Origin: Gracilimonas sp.
GTDB lineage: Bacteria > Bacteroidota > Rhodothermia > Balneolales > Balneolaceae
NCBI RefSeq assembly: GCF_017641085.1
Contig: NZ_JAEPPI010000001.1
Location: forward strand, 1,302,001-1,366,000
Direction: 5' to 3'
Length of the DNA stretch: 64,000 bases
Position 1 is the first letter of the stretch. Each line of letters begins with the position of its first letter. Below the pieces are notes generated by a model that saw only the letters and a program-made list of their open reading frames with translations, had not been told where the DNA came from and did not search any database. Of the stretch, positions 9,088 to 18,847 are shown piece by piece. The position numbers and the translations under genes were made by a program.

Positions 9088-9858
9088 ATGGATTTTAGCC
9101 AGCACGTTTTTATTTCTGATGTACACCTTGGTGCTTTTTCTTCGGAAACCAATAAGCAGATTGAGCAGGATTTAATTGCTCTCATTCAATTTTGTAAGCA
9201 GGAACGTATTAAAATGCACATCCTGGGTGATCTTTTTGACTACTGGATGGAATATCCTGAGAAAGGATTTGTGCCTTCATTAGGAAAAAATGTATTAGAT
9301 GCATTTGAAGATTATAACAAAACCGTTACCCCTGCCCTGTACATAACCGGAAATCACGACAACTGGACATTCGGTCATTTTGAAGATCGCGGTTTCGAAA
9401 TTGAACCCAATTTCAGGCTACTTGAACTTAATGATAAACGTTTTCTGCTGATGCACGGCGATGGAGTGGCAGCAAATAAGATTGATTTTCCCAGGGCTAC
9501 CTTTCACCGCCTTTTGAGAAACCCGGCTTTTGTGAGTACCTATCAAAAAATATTATCTCCGGAAGCAGGCCTCGCAACCATGAAATTGTTTTCCTCTGTT
9601 ACAAGAAGGAGAAATAATCACAATCCCGAACCTCTGAACCGTCAGGCAAAGAAGATCTTCGGGCGTCATAATTTAGACTTTATCATAAGCGGACATGATC
9701 ATGTACCAAGAGTGGAAACATTTTCGCGCGGAGACTATATAAATCTGGGAACATTTTTTAACCACCGGACCATGGCCTTATATAACAAACAAGGAATACA
9801 ACTCGTTAAGTGGAAGGCGGCATCAAAAAATTTTTTACCTTTCGAAGGAATTAAATAA
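9088..9858 (+). CDS. UDP-2,3-diacylglucosamine diphosphatase (LpxH-like metallophosphoesterase)
   Basis: Read from the ATG at 9088 (a TTG lies directly before it), 256 residues. The calcineurin-like metal-binding set is complete: D-V-H-L-G, G-D-L-F-D-Y-W, G-N-H-D, H-G-D-G and G-H-D-H. The W after G-D-L-F-D and the overall length match LpxH rather than general phosphodiesterases. LpxH removes UMP from UDP-2,3-diacylglucosamine to make lipid X in lipid A synthesis at the inner membrane. It is 4 bp after the polyprenyl synthase and 5 bp before the penicillin-binding protein, giving an envelope-building operon. Confidence 0.87.
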   Translation: MDFSQHVFISDVHLGAFSSETNKQIEQDLIALIQFCKQERIKMHILGDLFDYWMEYPEKGFVPSLGKNVLDAFEDYNKTVTPALYITGNHDNWTFGHFEDRGFEIEPNFRLLELNDKRFLLMHGDGVAANKIDFPRATFHRLLRNPAFVSTYQKILSPEAGLATMKLFSSVTRRRNNHNPEPLNRQAKKIFGRHNLDFIISGHDHVPRVETFSRGDYINLGTFFNHRTMALYNKQGIQLVKWKAASKNFLPFEGIK

Positions 9859-9863
9859 ATACC

Positions 9864-12185
9864 ATGAGCGACGACAAGAAAGAACCCATCGATCATAAAC
9901 GGTACTTCAACGATCCGGATTACCGAAAGAAGATATTAAAGGAGCGAAAGGAAAAAGGTGAAGCAGCTCCGGGAGGGTCTTCCCCTTCTTTCCGAAAGTT
10001 CTGGATATGGGCCGGTAGTATAGCCGGTGTTTTATGCCTGTTTGTGGCTGGGTACGTCTTTTATCTATTTCAGGGACTTCCTTCTGCCGATGAATTTGAA
10101 AACCCGGAAACCGCCATCGCCTCAGAGGTGAGAAGTCGGGATGGAGTAACCCTTGACAAATATTTTACCGAGAACCGAAAATGGGTTCGCTACGAAGACA
10201 TCTCCCCTCATGTAATTGACGCACTGGTTGCCACCGAAGACCACAGGTTTTACAATCACTGGGGAATCGATATGTATGCTACACTGGCTATACCCTGGCA
10301 CCTGATCAACGGTCGCTGGCAGGGAGCTTCTACTATCAGTCAACAGCTTGCCCGAAACCTGTACAAGAAAATCGGACAGGAATTTTCCATTGCCCGTAAG
10401 TTCAGGGAAATGATTACGGCCGCTCAGCTCGAAAAGCGGTACACCAAGCGTGAGATTGCCGAGATGTACCTGAACACGGTGGAGTTTCCAAACTCAACCT
10501 TCGGTATTGAAGCAGCCGCTCAAACCCATTACGGTAAACCTGCCAAAGAATTAAATATTAATGAAGCTGCGATGATGGTGGGCTCGTTGCAGGCCATTTA
10601 TGCATATAACCCCCGGATCTTTCCGGAACGATCAGAACGACGTCGCGATATCGTTCTTTCGCAAATGCATAAGCGAGGATTTCTAACCGATCAGGAATAT
10701 ATAACACTGACCGAAGAGCCTATTGGTCTGGATTATCATCCGCCTTTCAAAACAGGTCGTCAAAGCCGTTATTTTGGTGAGTATGTCCGCCAGCAGGTTC
10801 AGCCCTGGTTAGAAGAAAACGGGTATGATTTATACAAAGATGGGTTAGTAATTTACACCACTATTGATTCAAGGTTACAACGCCATGCTGAGCGTGCGGT
10901 AAAAACCAAGCTGGATTCCCTGCAAAAAATCTATGAAGCTGAATGGACCTCACCCGGTGGCGAATACATGGATGAATTCTGGGAAAAGAACCCATTATTC
11001 CTGCGCCAATTTTTGAGAGAAACCGACCGCTATAAAAATGGTTTCTCCAAATATGATACCAAGATAGAGAAAGTCGTTTTCGATTCTCTCTTTGCAGATA
11101 CCGCCTTTGTTGACTCAGTGAAACGTGCACGAACGAAGCTCGAATCCGGATTTGTGGCAATTGAACCCAGCAACGGTAAAGTTTTAGCCTGGGTGGGCGG
11201 AACCGATTACGGAAACGTTCAGTACGATCATGTGTATCAGTCACGCCGGCAGGCAGGTTCTACCTTTAAACCCTTTGTATATGCAGTAGCCATCGATAAC
11301 GGGTACAAACCCTATCACAAGTTTTCCAAGTTCCCGGTGACCTTCCGCGACCGAGCCGGAAAAATCTGGAATCCCAAGGATGAAACGGTTCATGACGGAC
11401 CTATTAATGTATCACTAAGAGAAGCGCTCGCCCGCAGTATGAACAATGTAACCGTTCGCTTGCTTCCTGAAATTGCGGGAGCCCCGGGAACCAACAAGTT
11501 GTGGGAATTAGATCCTGCAGCCCGCAAGATTAAGGCCATGGCCTCCAATCTTGGAATAGATATGAGCAAAACTCCGGCCTATCCTTCCATAGCTTTGGGA
11601 ACTGCAGAAGTATCACTGCTGGAATTAACCAGTGCTTATACTACTTTCGCCAATAAAGGGGTTCATATTGAGCCGATTGCCATAACCCGAATTGAAGACC
11701 GTGAGGGAAATATCCTTAAAGAATTTCACCCAGATTACACCAAGGAAGTGATTAGCCCGGAAACGGCTTATATTATCACGGATATGCTTAGGGGCGTTAT
11801 CCGCGGTGGGGAAGATTTTTATGGAACGGGCGTTCGTTTACGAAATGTGTATGGCGTTCGACAGGATGTGGCCGGTAAAACCGGTACCACTCAAAACAGT
11901 GCTGATAACTGGTTCGTAGGCATGATGCCTCACATTGTGATGGGTGCATGGGTAGGTGGAGCCGATCGCCGAATTCGCTTCCCTGAAGATACCTATATCG
12001 GTCAGGGTGCCCGGTCTGCGCTTCCAATCGTTGGTACTTTTATTAACTATGCCACAGCTGACGATCAGGCCTATTGGAAGTATGATGCTTTTGATCCACC
12101 CCCTGGATTTGTGATGCCCGAAGATCCTGAAAAGACCAACAATGAACTGGTTAAGGATAAAGACAAAGGAAGAATAGGCTGGTAA
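9864..12185 (+). CDS. Class A penicillin-binding protein (PBP1a-like transglycosylase/transpeptidase)
   Basis: A 773-residue bifunctional peptidoglycan synthase. A charged cytosolic tail (1-45) precedes one membrane segment (about 46-70). The GT51 domain has the catalytic Glu125 in E-D-H-R-F-Y and the S-T-I-S-Q-Q-L-A-R-N motif. The transpeptidase domain shows S466-T-F-K469, S525-M-N527 and K672-T-G674. It polymerises and crosslinks peptidoglycan in the periplasm. It is the third gene of the short envelope operon. It ends convergently with the next minus-strand gene, with only 3 bp between the two stop codons. Confidence 0.96.
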   Translation: MSDDKKEPIDHKRYFNDPDYRKKILKERKEKGEAAPGGSSPSFRKFWIWAGSIAGVLCLFVAGYVFYLFQGLPSADEFENPETAIASEVRSRDGVTLDKYFTENRKWVRYEDISPHVIDALVATEDHRFYNHWGIDMYATLAIPWHLINGRWQGASTISQQLARNLYKKIGQEFSIARKFREMITAAQLEKRYTKREIAEMYLNTVEFPNSTFGIEAAAQTHYGKPAKELNINEAAMMVGSLQAIYAYNPRIFPERSERRRDIVLSQMHKRGFLTDQEYITLTEEPIGLDYHPPFKTGRQSRYFGEYVRQQVQPWLEENGYDLYKDGLVIYTTIDSRLQRHAERAVKTKLDSLQKIYEAEWTSPGGEYMDEFWEKNPLFLRQFLRETDRYKNGFSKYDTKIEKVVFDSLFADTAFVDSVKRARTKLESGFVAIEPSNGKVLAWVGGTDYGNVQYDHVYQSRRQAGSTFKPFVYAVAIDNGYKPYHKFSKFPVTFRDRAGKIWNPKDETVHDGPINVSLREALARSMNNVTVRLLPEIAGAPGTNKLWELDPAARKIKAMASNLGIDMSKTPAYPSIALGTAEVSLLELTSAYTTFANKGVHIEPIAITRIEDREGNILKEFHPDYTKEVISPETAYIITDMLRGVIRGGEDFYGTGVRLRNVYGVRQDVAGKTGTTQNSADNWFVGMMPHIVMGAWVGGADRRIRFPEDTYIGQGARSALPIVGTFINYATADDQAYWKYDAFDPPPGFVMPEDPEKTNNELVKDKDKGRIGW

Positions 12186-12197
12186 TTGTTACCGGCC
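12177..12197. terminator. Hairpin spanning both stop codons of two convergent genes
   Basis: Arms GGCTGGTAA (12177-12185) and TTACCGGCC (12189-12197) pair over 9 bp with one G-T wobble and a 3-base loop. The left arm ends with the TAA stop of the penicillin-binding protein and the right arm begins with the stop of the convergent gene. There is no U-run, so it may be a weak or Rho-assisted 3' end rather than a true intrinsic terminator. Confidence 0.35.
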
Positions 12198-13094
12198 TTC
12201 ATCCAGCCAATGGATGAGATTTAGTAAAAATTGAATGTTCTGCGGGGCCAGGTTTCGGTTGTTAAGCCCAAATTTAAATTCACCCTGGTCATTTGTAATT
12301 TTTTGAGCGGTAAACATCGCGGCTTCTCCAAAAACAGCTAATCGTCCCTTCCCGAACTCCATTATTACACCCTGGGAAAATCCATTAAGATCTATTGTTT
12401 TGGTGGTGTCCGTAAATTGCCAGGCTATTTCAGGTTCAAGGCTTACATCACCCTCTTCAAAAAGCATAACCGGTGTTGCATCGGAAGGATAAGTAAAAGC
12501 TGAACCTGTAAAGGAGGTCACCCTGGTTATTCCGTCTGTGATTTCCGTTGAACTGAGTTTTCCATTCTCCATGCTAAACACATCCGGGCTATTCCCTTCT
12601 TTATTTAGACGGGCAAAGCCATTACTGAACTCAAAGCCAAATGCCTTCGTCAGATTTGAAGCCGCTCCCGGAAAAGGCATATGATCGGCAATCAAGAACA
12701 GACTGCCTCCCTCTGCCACCCAGTTCTTGATGGTTTCTACTTCTTTGGCAGAATAAACCGGAGGATTGGGCAGTTGCCAATTTCCGAGATTGCTTTCGTG
12801 AAGCGGGTTGACCGTAACAAAAATCCGGCAATCATTTAACTGAGCTATTTGCTCGGCCGGCTCGGGGAAATCTATGGTTTGATAGCCGTCTTTCCGAAGG
12901 ATATAAGCTGTGGGAGCAAACCCGCCCATCAGCGTATGAAAGTTATTATGGGCAGAGTCAAAGCAAATTACAGGTCCTTCGTCTGCCACATAGCGAGGTT
13001 CGTCAATATTAACCGTGAAAGAGGTATCGGGTTGTTGCTGGGCCAGGCCGTACAACGGCATAATCATCAAAACTGAAAGAAAGATATAACTCAT
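12189..13094 (-). CDS. Secreted DUF4350-like / GATase-like hypothetical protein
   Basis: A 301-residue protein with a likely signal peptide (about 1-18, hydrophobic, ending G-L-A-Q). It then reads as an alpha/beta domain with V-I-C-F-D-S-A-H-N-N, an internal region with a W-V-A-E-G-G-S-L-F-L-I-A-D-H motif, and G-K-G-R-L-A-V-F-G-E-A near the C-terminus. The W-V-x-x-G-G-x-L-x-x-I-x-D-H pattern resembles glutamine-amidotransferase-like and DUF4350 folds that lack known activity. Function is unknown to me; a periplasmic or secreted location is inferred from the signal peptide. It lies downstream of the atpC terminator and so is probably transcribed separately. Confidence 0.6.
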   Translation of the reverse strand: MSYIFLSVLMIMPLYGLAQQQPDTSFTVNIDEPRYVADEGPVICFDSAHNNFHTLMGGFAPTAYILRKDGYQTIDFPEPAEQIAQLNDCRIFVTVNPLHESNLGNWQLPNPPVYSAKEVETIKNWVAEGGSLFLIADHMPFPGAASNLTKAFGFEFSNGFARLNKEGNSPDVFSMENGKLSSTEITDGITRVTSFTGSAFTYPSDATPVMLFEEGDVSLEPEIAWQFTDTTKTIDLNGFSQGVIMEFGKGRLAVFGEAAMFTAQKITNDQGEFKFGLNNRNLAPQNIQFLLNLIHWLDEGR

Positions 13095-13144
13095 GAGCTC
13101 AATTATTTAGTTACTACTATAAATATAGTACTATATCCCAAATA

Positions 13145-13172
13145 AAAAAGCCGATGTTCCCACCGGCTTTTT
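13145..13172. terminator. Intrinsic terminator after atpC (symmetrical)
   Basis: Perfect 9-bp arms AAAAAGCCG (13145-13153) and CGGCTTTTT (13164-13172) around a 10-base loop. Read on the minus strand it follows the atpC stop codon by 27 bp and ends in a U-tract, so it should end the atpDC transcript. The A/T flanks make it formally bidirectional. Confidence 0.85.
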
Positions 13173-13199
13173 AACACTAAATAATAAATGGTTTCAGAA

Positions 13200-13457
13200 T
13201 CAGGCTTCTTCTACAGATTCTGCCAACAATGTAAGTTTGTTGTTGTTTACTTCAACAAACCCACCGGAGATCAGAAAGTTTGTATCTCCATCATCTTTAC
13301 GCACCAGTACACTTCCCTTTTCCAGAGTTGATACGATAGGCGCGTGATTTGCCTTGACTTCAAAGCTACCCTGCGTTCCGGGTAACTTCACTCCGGTTAC
13401 TTCTCCCTCAAAAAGAGAGCCGTTCGGAGTTAAAATCTGTGCATTAAATGAGCTCAT
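13200..13457 (-). CDS. atpC: F1Fo ATP synthase epsilon subunit
   Basis: An 85-residue protein, so only the N-terminal beta-sandwich of epsilon is present; the C-terminal helical hairpin of longer homologues (about 135 residues) is missing. It has the family's opening L-T-P-x-G-x-x-F-E-G-E and the G-S-F-E-V-K-A-N-H-A-P-I-V-S segment. It is part of the central stalk and couples rotation to catalysis. Short epsilon subunits are common in the Bacteroidetes group. It is 18 bp after atpD and followed by a strong terminator. Confidence 0.93.
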   Translation of the reverse strand: MSSFNAQILTPNGSLFEGEVTGVKLPGTQGSFEVKANHAPIVSTLEKGSVLVRKDDGDTNFLISGGFVEVNNNKLTLLAESVEEA

Positions 13458-13475
13458 GAAAATACCTGATTAAAT

Positions 13476-14978
<1,503 letters not shown>

Positions 14979-15049
14979 CTATATCGCGATTTTGTTAGTT
15001 TTGCTTTGATGAATTAGTAGCCTGAATTATGCACTACTGCAAAGGCTGG

Positions 15050-15081
15050 TAAAGATAGGCAGATACATAAAGAGAGGCAAT
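15050..15081 (-). promoter_or_regulatory. Candidate Bacteroidetes-type promoter of atpDC
   Basis: On the minus strand, ATTG (15081-15078) lies 20 bases before TATCTTTA (15057-15050), close to the group's -33 TTTG and -7 TAnnTTTG consensus (last base differs). It would give a leader of about 70 bases before atpD. The match is imperfect and not backed by expression data. Confidence 0.35.
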
Positions 15082-15219
15082 CAAAATTCTTATGAAATAT
15101 TACAGACAATTTTGATGCACCCGTTTAGTTTGTTGAGCATCATTCTCACATTAAAATGCGGGTTTATTTACGCCCTGCTATATTGATGTTAAACAACCCA
15201 TTAATTAATCCAGTGAATT

Positions 15220-16809
15220 ATGAACACCCTCCTATTTGTGCTCTTCCTTTTTGTGAATGCATTCCCGCCTACCGACTCCCTGCTTACCACCTCTCAAATT
15301 GATGAAGTAACCGTTTACAGACAACAAGCACAGATTCAGCGAAAGGCCACCCTCAATTTAAAGGCCGGAAAAAATATCGTTGTATTTGAGCAGCTCACCC
15401 CTTCTATGAATCAAAACAGCATTCAGCTTAAAGCGGATGGACAGTTCACGGTTCTATCCATAACGCAAAGGTATAACTATTTTAAATCTCAGCAACGAAA
15501 TCCACAGGTCTTACAACTTGAACAACGAAGAGACTCTCTTCAGCAGGAAGTTACTTTCCTGGAATCGGACCTGAATGTGATACAACGGGAAATGAGATTA
15601 TTGGAAAGCACCACCTCAGATGTGCAGAATCATGAGTTGACAGCTGCTGAACTCACCCAATTTCTTGATCTTTACCGGAGCCGGGCATCGAAACTTGAGC
15701 GAGAGAGAATCTCCCTTTCCAAAAAACTCAATACCGAAAGGGCCGAACTGAATAAAATCATCGCTCAGATACGGGAGTTGAGCGGGAGTCAACGTAATCG
15801 GTTTTCTGAGGTAATTGCTGAAGTGAATTCGGAACAGGCTCAAACCTTAACCTTTACTCTTAGTTATCTGGTCAGGTCTGCCGGGTGGTCACCTTCTTAT
15901 GATATCCGTTCGCAGAGTGTTTCGGAACCATTACTCATCAATTACAAAGCAAAAGTATTTCAGAATACGGGTATCGATTGGGATGATGTGAGTCTTACTA
16001 TCAATTCAGGAAATCCATCAGCCGGTGCCACATTACCAAATATTTCTCCAACCTATGTCGATTTTGTTCAGGCCTATCCTCAACCTGCCAAACAGAGTAT
16101 GATGGATGAATTAGTTGTTACGGGATATGCAGAATCTGATGCTGCCAAGCGAGCTGAGGTAGCTATGGAGGCTCAGTTACCAAGCGTTGACTTCACCCAA
16201 AACCAAACATCATTCAGCTATAAAATTAACACTCCATACACTGTTCCGTCAGACGGGAAAGCCCATAATGTTGAAATTAAGCGAGCAGAAACAACTACGG
16301 ATTACAGCTATTCAACCATCCCGAAGCACGCGCAACATGCCTACCTGATCGGGAATATATCGGACTGGGATGATTTGAATCTGATTGCCGGAGAAGCCAA
16401 CATCTATTTCGAAAACAGTTTTATCGGTACAACCCGAATAAACCCCAATTCATTTGATGACACCTTGTCGGTTTCACTTGGCCGTGATGAAGGAATTATT
16501 GTGGATCGTAATAAGCTTCGGGATTTTGAAGAACGAAATTTCTTCGGAAACAGAGTCAGGGAAAAACATGCCTGGGAAATTAACATCCGGAACACAAAGT
16601 CCGAATCTATTACGATAACGGTAAAAGATCAGCTTCCGATTTCCGGAAACGAAGACATAAAGGTGAACGCAAACCGGCTTAGCGGAGGAAATCTGGACAA
16701 AGAAACAGGTATTGTAACCTGGACCTTAACCCTTTCCCCAAACAGTTCCGAATCGTTGAGATTTGACTATCAGATCGAGTATCCGTCCGATCAAAGGATT
16801 AGCTACTAA
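15220..16809 (+). CDS. DUF4139 domain protein (mucoidy-inhibitor MuiA-like), secreted
   Basis: A 529-residue protein with a signal peptide (about 1-18). Residues about 25-120 form the N-terminal DUF4140-like region, about 95-190 a coiled coil rich in Q, E and R, and about 205-527 the DUF4139 beta-rich domain with S-Y-L-V-R-S-A-G-W-S-P-S-Y-D-I-R, a strong family marker. Between these lies an insertion with M-M-D-E-L-V-V-T-G-Y, which looks like the plug-start motif of SusC-type receptors. The family's role is poorly known; one fungal/bacterial member is linked to mucoid growth. Location is probably periplasm or cell surface. It stands alone, divergent from atpD. Confidence 0.8.
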   Translation: MNTLLFVLFLFVNAFPPTDSLLTTSQIDEVTVYRQQAQIQRKATLNLKAGKNIVVFEQLTPSMNQNSIQLKADGQFTVLSITQRYNYFKSQQRNPQVLQLEQRRDSLQQEVTFLESDLNVIQREMRLLESTTSDVQNHELTAAELTQFLDLYRSRASKLERERISLSKKLNTERAELNKIIAQIRELSGSQRNRFSEVIAEVNSEQAQTLTFTLSYLVRSAGWSPSYDIRSQSVSEPLLINYKAKVFQNTGIDWDDVSLTINSGNPSAGATLPNISPTYVDFVQAYPQPAKQSMMDELVVTGYAESDAAKRAEVAMEAQLPSVDFTQNQTSFSYKINTPYTVPSDGKAHNVEIKRAETTTDYSYSTIPKHAQHAYLIGNISDWDDLNLIAGEANIYFENSFIGTTRINPNSFDDTLSVSLGRDEGIIVDRNKLRDFEERNFFGNRVREKHAWEINIRNTKSESITITVKDQLPISGNEDIKVNANRLSGGNLDKETGIVTWTLTLSPNSSESLRFDYQIEYPSDQRISY

Positions 16810-16933
16810 AAATCTTATTAGTAGTTTCAAAATTGAAATGAGCCGGATTCTGAATAGCGCAGGGCTGAACCCCATGCTTGCTTACCGGATGAGATTGGGA
16901 GCTATTCATGATTTGTTGGCACTAAAGAGTACT

Positions 16934-16978
16934 GGTTCCGCTGCGGAACCCCAATGCGAGGCTCAGCCTCAGAATTGG
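16934..16978. repeat. Tandem pair of palindromes, REP-like
   Basis: GGTTCCGC (16934-16941) and GCGGAACC (16943-16950) form a perfect palindrome around one base. Immediately after, CCAAT..GAGGC (16951-16962) pairs with GCCTC..ATTGG (16966-16978). The paired layout resembles repetitive extragenic palindromes mobilised by REP-associated tyrosine transposases; copy number in the genome cannot be judged here. Confidence 0.45.
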
Positions 16979-17344
16979 CTGGGTTAGTTGGTATTTAGTG
17001 ATTAGAGTTAACTAATTTGAGAGAGAGATTTCGGGGGACGGAAAGTGGTTATTGAGGAGGAGCCTCGGGCGGGCATTACGGAGCGGAGCACCCTAACGAG
17101 AACTAACTAACTATTCATGGTTGGGTGCTATGGATACCCCTGTTTCCTGTAAACAAGCATGGCGTTCACGGCTGGCTTATAGAGATAACACACTCCACCA
17201 CTGTCACGAAACCCCTCATAAGGTAAAAAAACTGCTAAATTGGGTGTACTTCCATTAGCAACTCCCCTGTTAAAATTTTATCTTTACAAGCTATTGAGCC
17301 GCGCCTAAAACCGTGGCTCGTTTTATTGCATCATCCAAGACATC

Positions 17345-17369
17345 AAGGTGACGAAAATCACCTTTTTTT
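17345..17369 (+). terminator. Intrinsic terminator upstream of rsmB
   Basis: Perfect arms AAGGTGA (17345-17351) and TCACCTT (17358-17364), loop CGAAAA, ending in seven T (17363-17369). It is oriented to stop plus-strand transcription 35 bp before the rsmB start codon. No plus-strand protein gene ends nearby (the DUF4139 gene stops 535 bp upstream), so it must end a leader or a small RNA. Confidence 0.75.
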
Positions 17370-17404
17370 GTAGCAGGTAACCACAATTTTAAAACTCGAC
17401 TCCT

Positions 17405-18724
17405 TTGGAAACTGAATTATCAGAACGCTCGGTAAGTGTAGACATTCTCATAAACTTCGATGAAAATCAGAGGCTGGATTATAACCTGGCTGATGAGCTT
17501 GAAACAAGAGAACGGGCTCAGGTCAGGGAATACGTGCAGAATATCATGCGTAAACGAAGCTACCTCGATTTTTTGATCGATGAATTCTCAAGCGTTTCCG
17601 TGGCTGAAATGAAGCCGGGCTTGAAGAATATCCTGCGCCTCGCCATTTATGATATGCTGTTTATGGACAGCACCCCGGATTATGCTGCCATTAACGAAGC
17701 GGTTGAAATAGCCAAAATGAAACTCGGTTCTAAAACCGGAGATTTGGTAAATGCTATTATGAGAAACCTGCAGCGTGATCGCGAAAAGTTGCCCAAGCCG
17801 GCGTTTAAAGATCGTAACAAACTGGTAGCCACTACTTTCTCTCATCCCGAATGGATGGTGGAGCGTTGGAGAAAGCGTTTTGGAGAGCGTGAAGCCTTCC
17901 AGCTGATGCAGGCCAACAACTCCCGCCCACATTATTATGTACGTGTGAATACGCTGCGAACCAAGCCGGAAAATTTTGAGCTGCGCATCGAGAAAATGGA
18001 TGTGGTAGCCAAACCAAGCGACTGGCTTCCGTATTACTACCAGGTAGAATCGGTCCAGCCTTTTATTGAAAAAGGATTGTTGAGCAAAGGCATTTGCCTG
18101 GTACAGGATATTGCCGCCGGCTTCGCCCCTACTGTGTTAGACCCTCAGCCGGGCGAGAAAGTATTTGACCTCTGCGCAGCACCGGGAACTAAATCCATCA
18201 TGATGGCCGACCTGATGCAGGCCGAAGGCGAAATTCTTTCCGTAGATATTTCTTCCGAGCGGTTGGAAAAGCTGGCTGAAAGTGCCCTTAATTACGGAGC
18301 CGAGAATATTAAAATCCGCCGTGGTGATGTACTTGAAGTTTCCCTTGGGTTGGCAGATGCCGTACTCCTGGATGCGCCATGTACAGGAACCGGAGTATTA
18401 AGCAAGCGCGCTGACCTTCGCTGGAGACGTGATGAAGAAGGATTGAAAAATGCAGTTGAGCTACAGGAACAATTACTGGAAGAAGCCGCCAACATGGTTA
18501 AGCGAGGCGGACGTTTGGTGTACAGCACCTGCTCACTGGAGCCGGAAGAGAATATGGAACAAATCACCAAGTTCCTTGAGAAGTACGATAACTTTGAACT
18601 TGAACCTCTGGAAGATTACCTGCCGGAAGAAGTGTTGGCTGAAGAAGGCAAAGCCTACCAAACATTCCCGCACAAGCACGGCTGTGACGGACACTTTGGC
18701 GTGCTCCTGAAACGAGTTAAATAA
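17405..18724 (+). CDS. rsmB: 16S rRNA (cytosine-967-C5)-methyltransferase
   Basis: A 439-residue protein with a NusB-like RNA-binding domain (about 10-140) fused to a SAM-dependent NOL1/NOP2/Sun methyltransferase. Motif I is V-F-D-L-C-A-A-P-G-T-K at 253-263. The two catalytic cysteines are Cys326 in D-A-P-C-T-G-T-G and Cys376 in Y-S-T-C-S-L. It methylates C967 of 16S rRNA in the cytosol. The start is TTG at 17405: a stop codon at 17390 in the same frame and the early start of the NusB domain leave no other choice; the next in-frame ATG is about residue 48. A terminator sits 35 bp upstream. Confidence 0.94.
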   Translation: METELSERSVSVDILINFDENQRLDYNLADELETRERAQVREYVQNIMRKRSYLDFLIDEFSSVSVAEMKPGLKNILRLAIYDMLFMDSTPDYAAINEAVEIAKMKLGSKTGDLVNAIMRNLQRDREKLPKPAFKDRNKLVATTFSHPEWMVERWRKRFGEREAFQLMQANNSRPHYYVRVNTLRTKPENFELRIEKMDVVAKPSDWLPYYYQVESVQPFIEKGLLSKGICLVQDIAAGFAPTVLDPQPGEKVFDLCAAPGTKSIMMADLMQAEGEILSVDISSERLEKLAESALNYGAENIKIRRGDVLEVSLGLADAVLLDAPCTGTGVLSKRADLRWRRDEEGLKNAVELQEQLLEEAANMVKRGGRLVYSTCSLEPEENMEQITKFLEKYDNFELEPLEDYLPEEVLAEEGKAYQTFPHKHGCDGHFGVLLKRVK

Positions 18725-18739
18725 TAGTTTACAAACAAT

Positions 18740-18823
18740 CGCTCCAGCGCAGAGCGTGTGGAGCGAGGCTTTATTAATACATTCAACCATAATAAACTGG
18801 TTTCGAACGCTCTGCGTCGGAAC
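18740..18823. repeat. Inverted repeat element between rsmB and valS, REP-like
   Basis: GCTCCAGCGCAGAGCGT (18741-18757) is the near-perfect inverse of ACGCTCTGCGTCGGAAC (18807-18823): 14 of 17 positions pair and 10 in a row are exact. A smaller hairpin CGCTCC/GGAGCG (18740-18745, 18760-18765) is nested. The core resembles interspersed GTTCC..ACGCTCTGCGT..GGAAC palindromes found in many bacteria. The element fills the gap just before valS. Confidence 0.6.
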
Positions 18824-18847
18824 CTATTAGTTTAAAAAGCTGAAGTT

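Larger units (their letters stand above)
16810..17404. other. 595-bp gene-free region: palindromic repeats plus structured leader before rsmB
   Basis: No credible reading frame is present. From 16934 to 16978 there are two adjacent palindromes. From about 17087 the sequence can form several hairpins: AGCACCC(t)AAC at 17087-17097 pairs with GTTGGGTGCT at 17120-17129; a second hairpin pairs GAGCCGCG (17296-17303) with CGTGGCTC (17312-17319); an intrinsic terminator follows at 17345-17369. The next gene starts 35 bp later. This could be a small RNA gene, a long attenuated leader of rsmB, or both. I found no match in my knowledge to tmRNA, SRP RNA, RNase P RNA or a common riboswitch. Confidence 0.5.

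Noticed and set aside
16763..16987. 74-codon plus-strand reading frame in the gap after the DUF4139 gene
   Set aside because: It overlaps the end of the DUF4139 gene, runs through the palindromic repeat, has no ribosome site and no recognisable product.
17020..17370. tmRNA, 4.5S SRP RNA or RNase P RNA in the rsmB upstream gap
   Set aside because: I looked for the usual conserved segments of each class and saw none; only generic hairpins and a terminator are supported.
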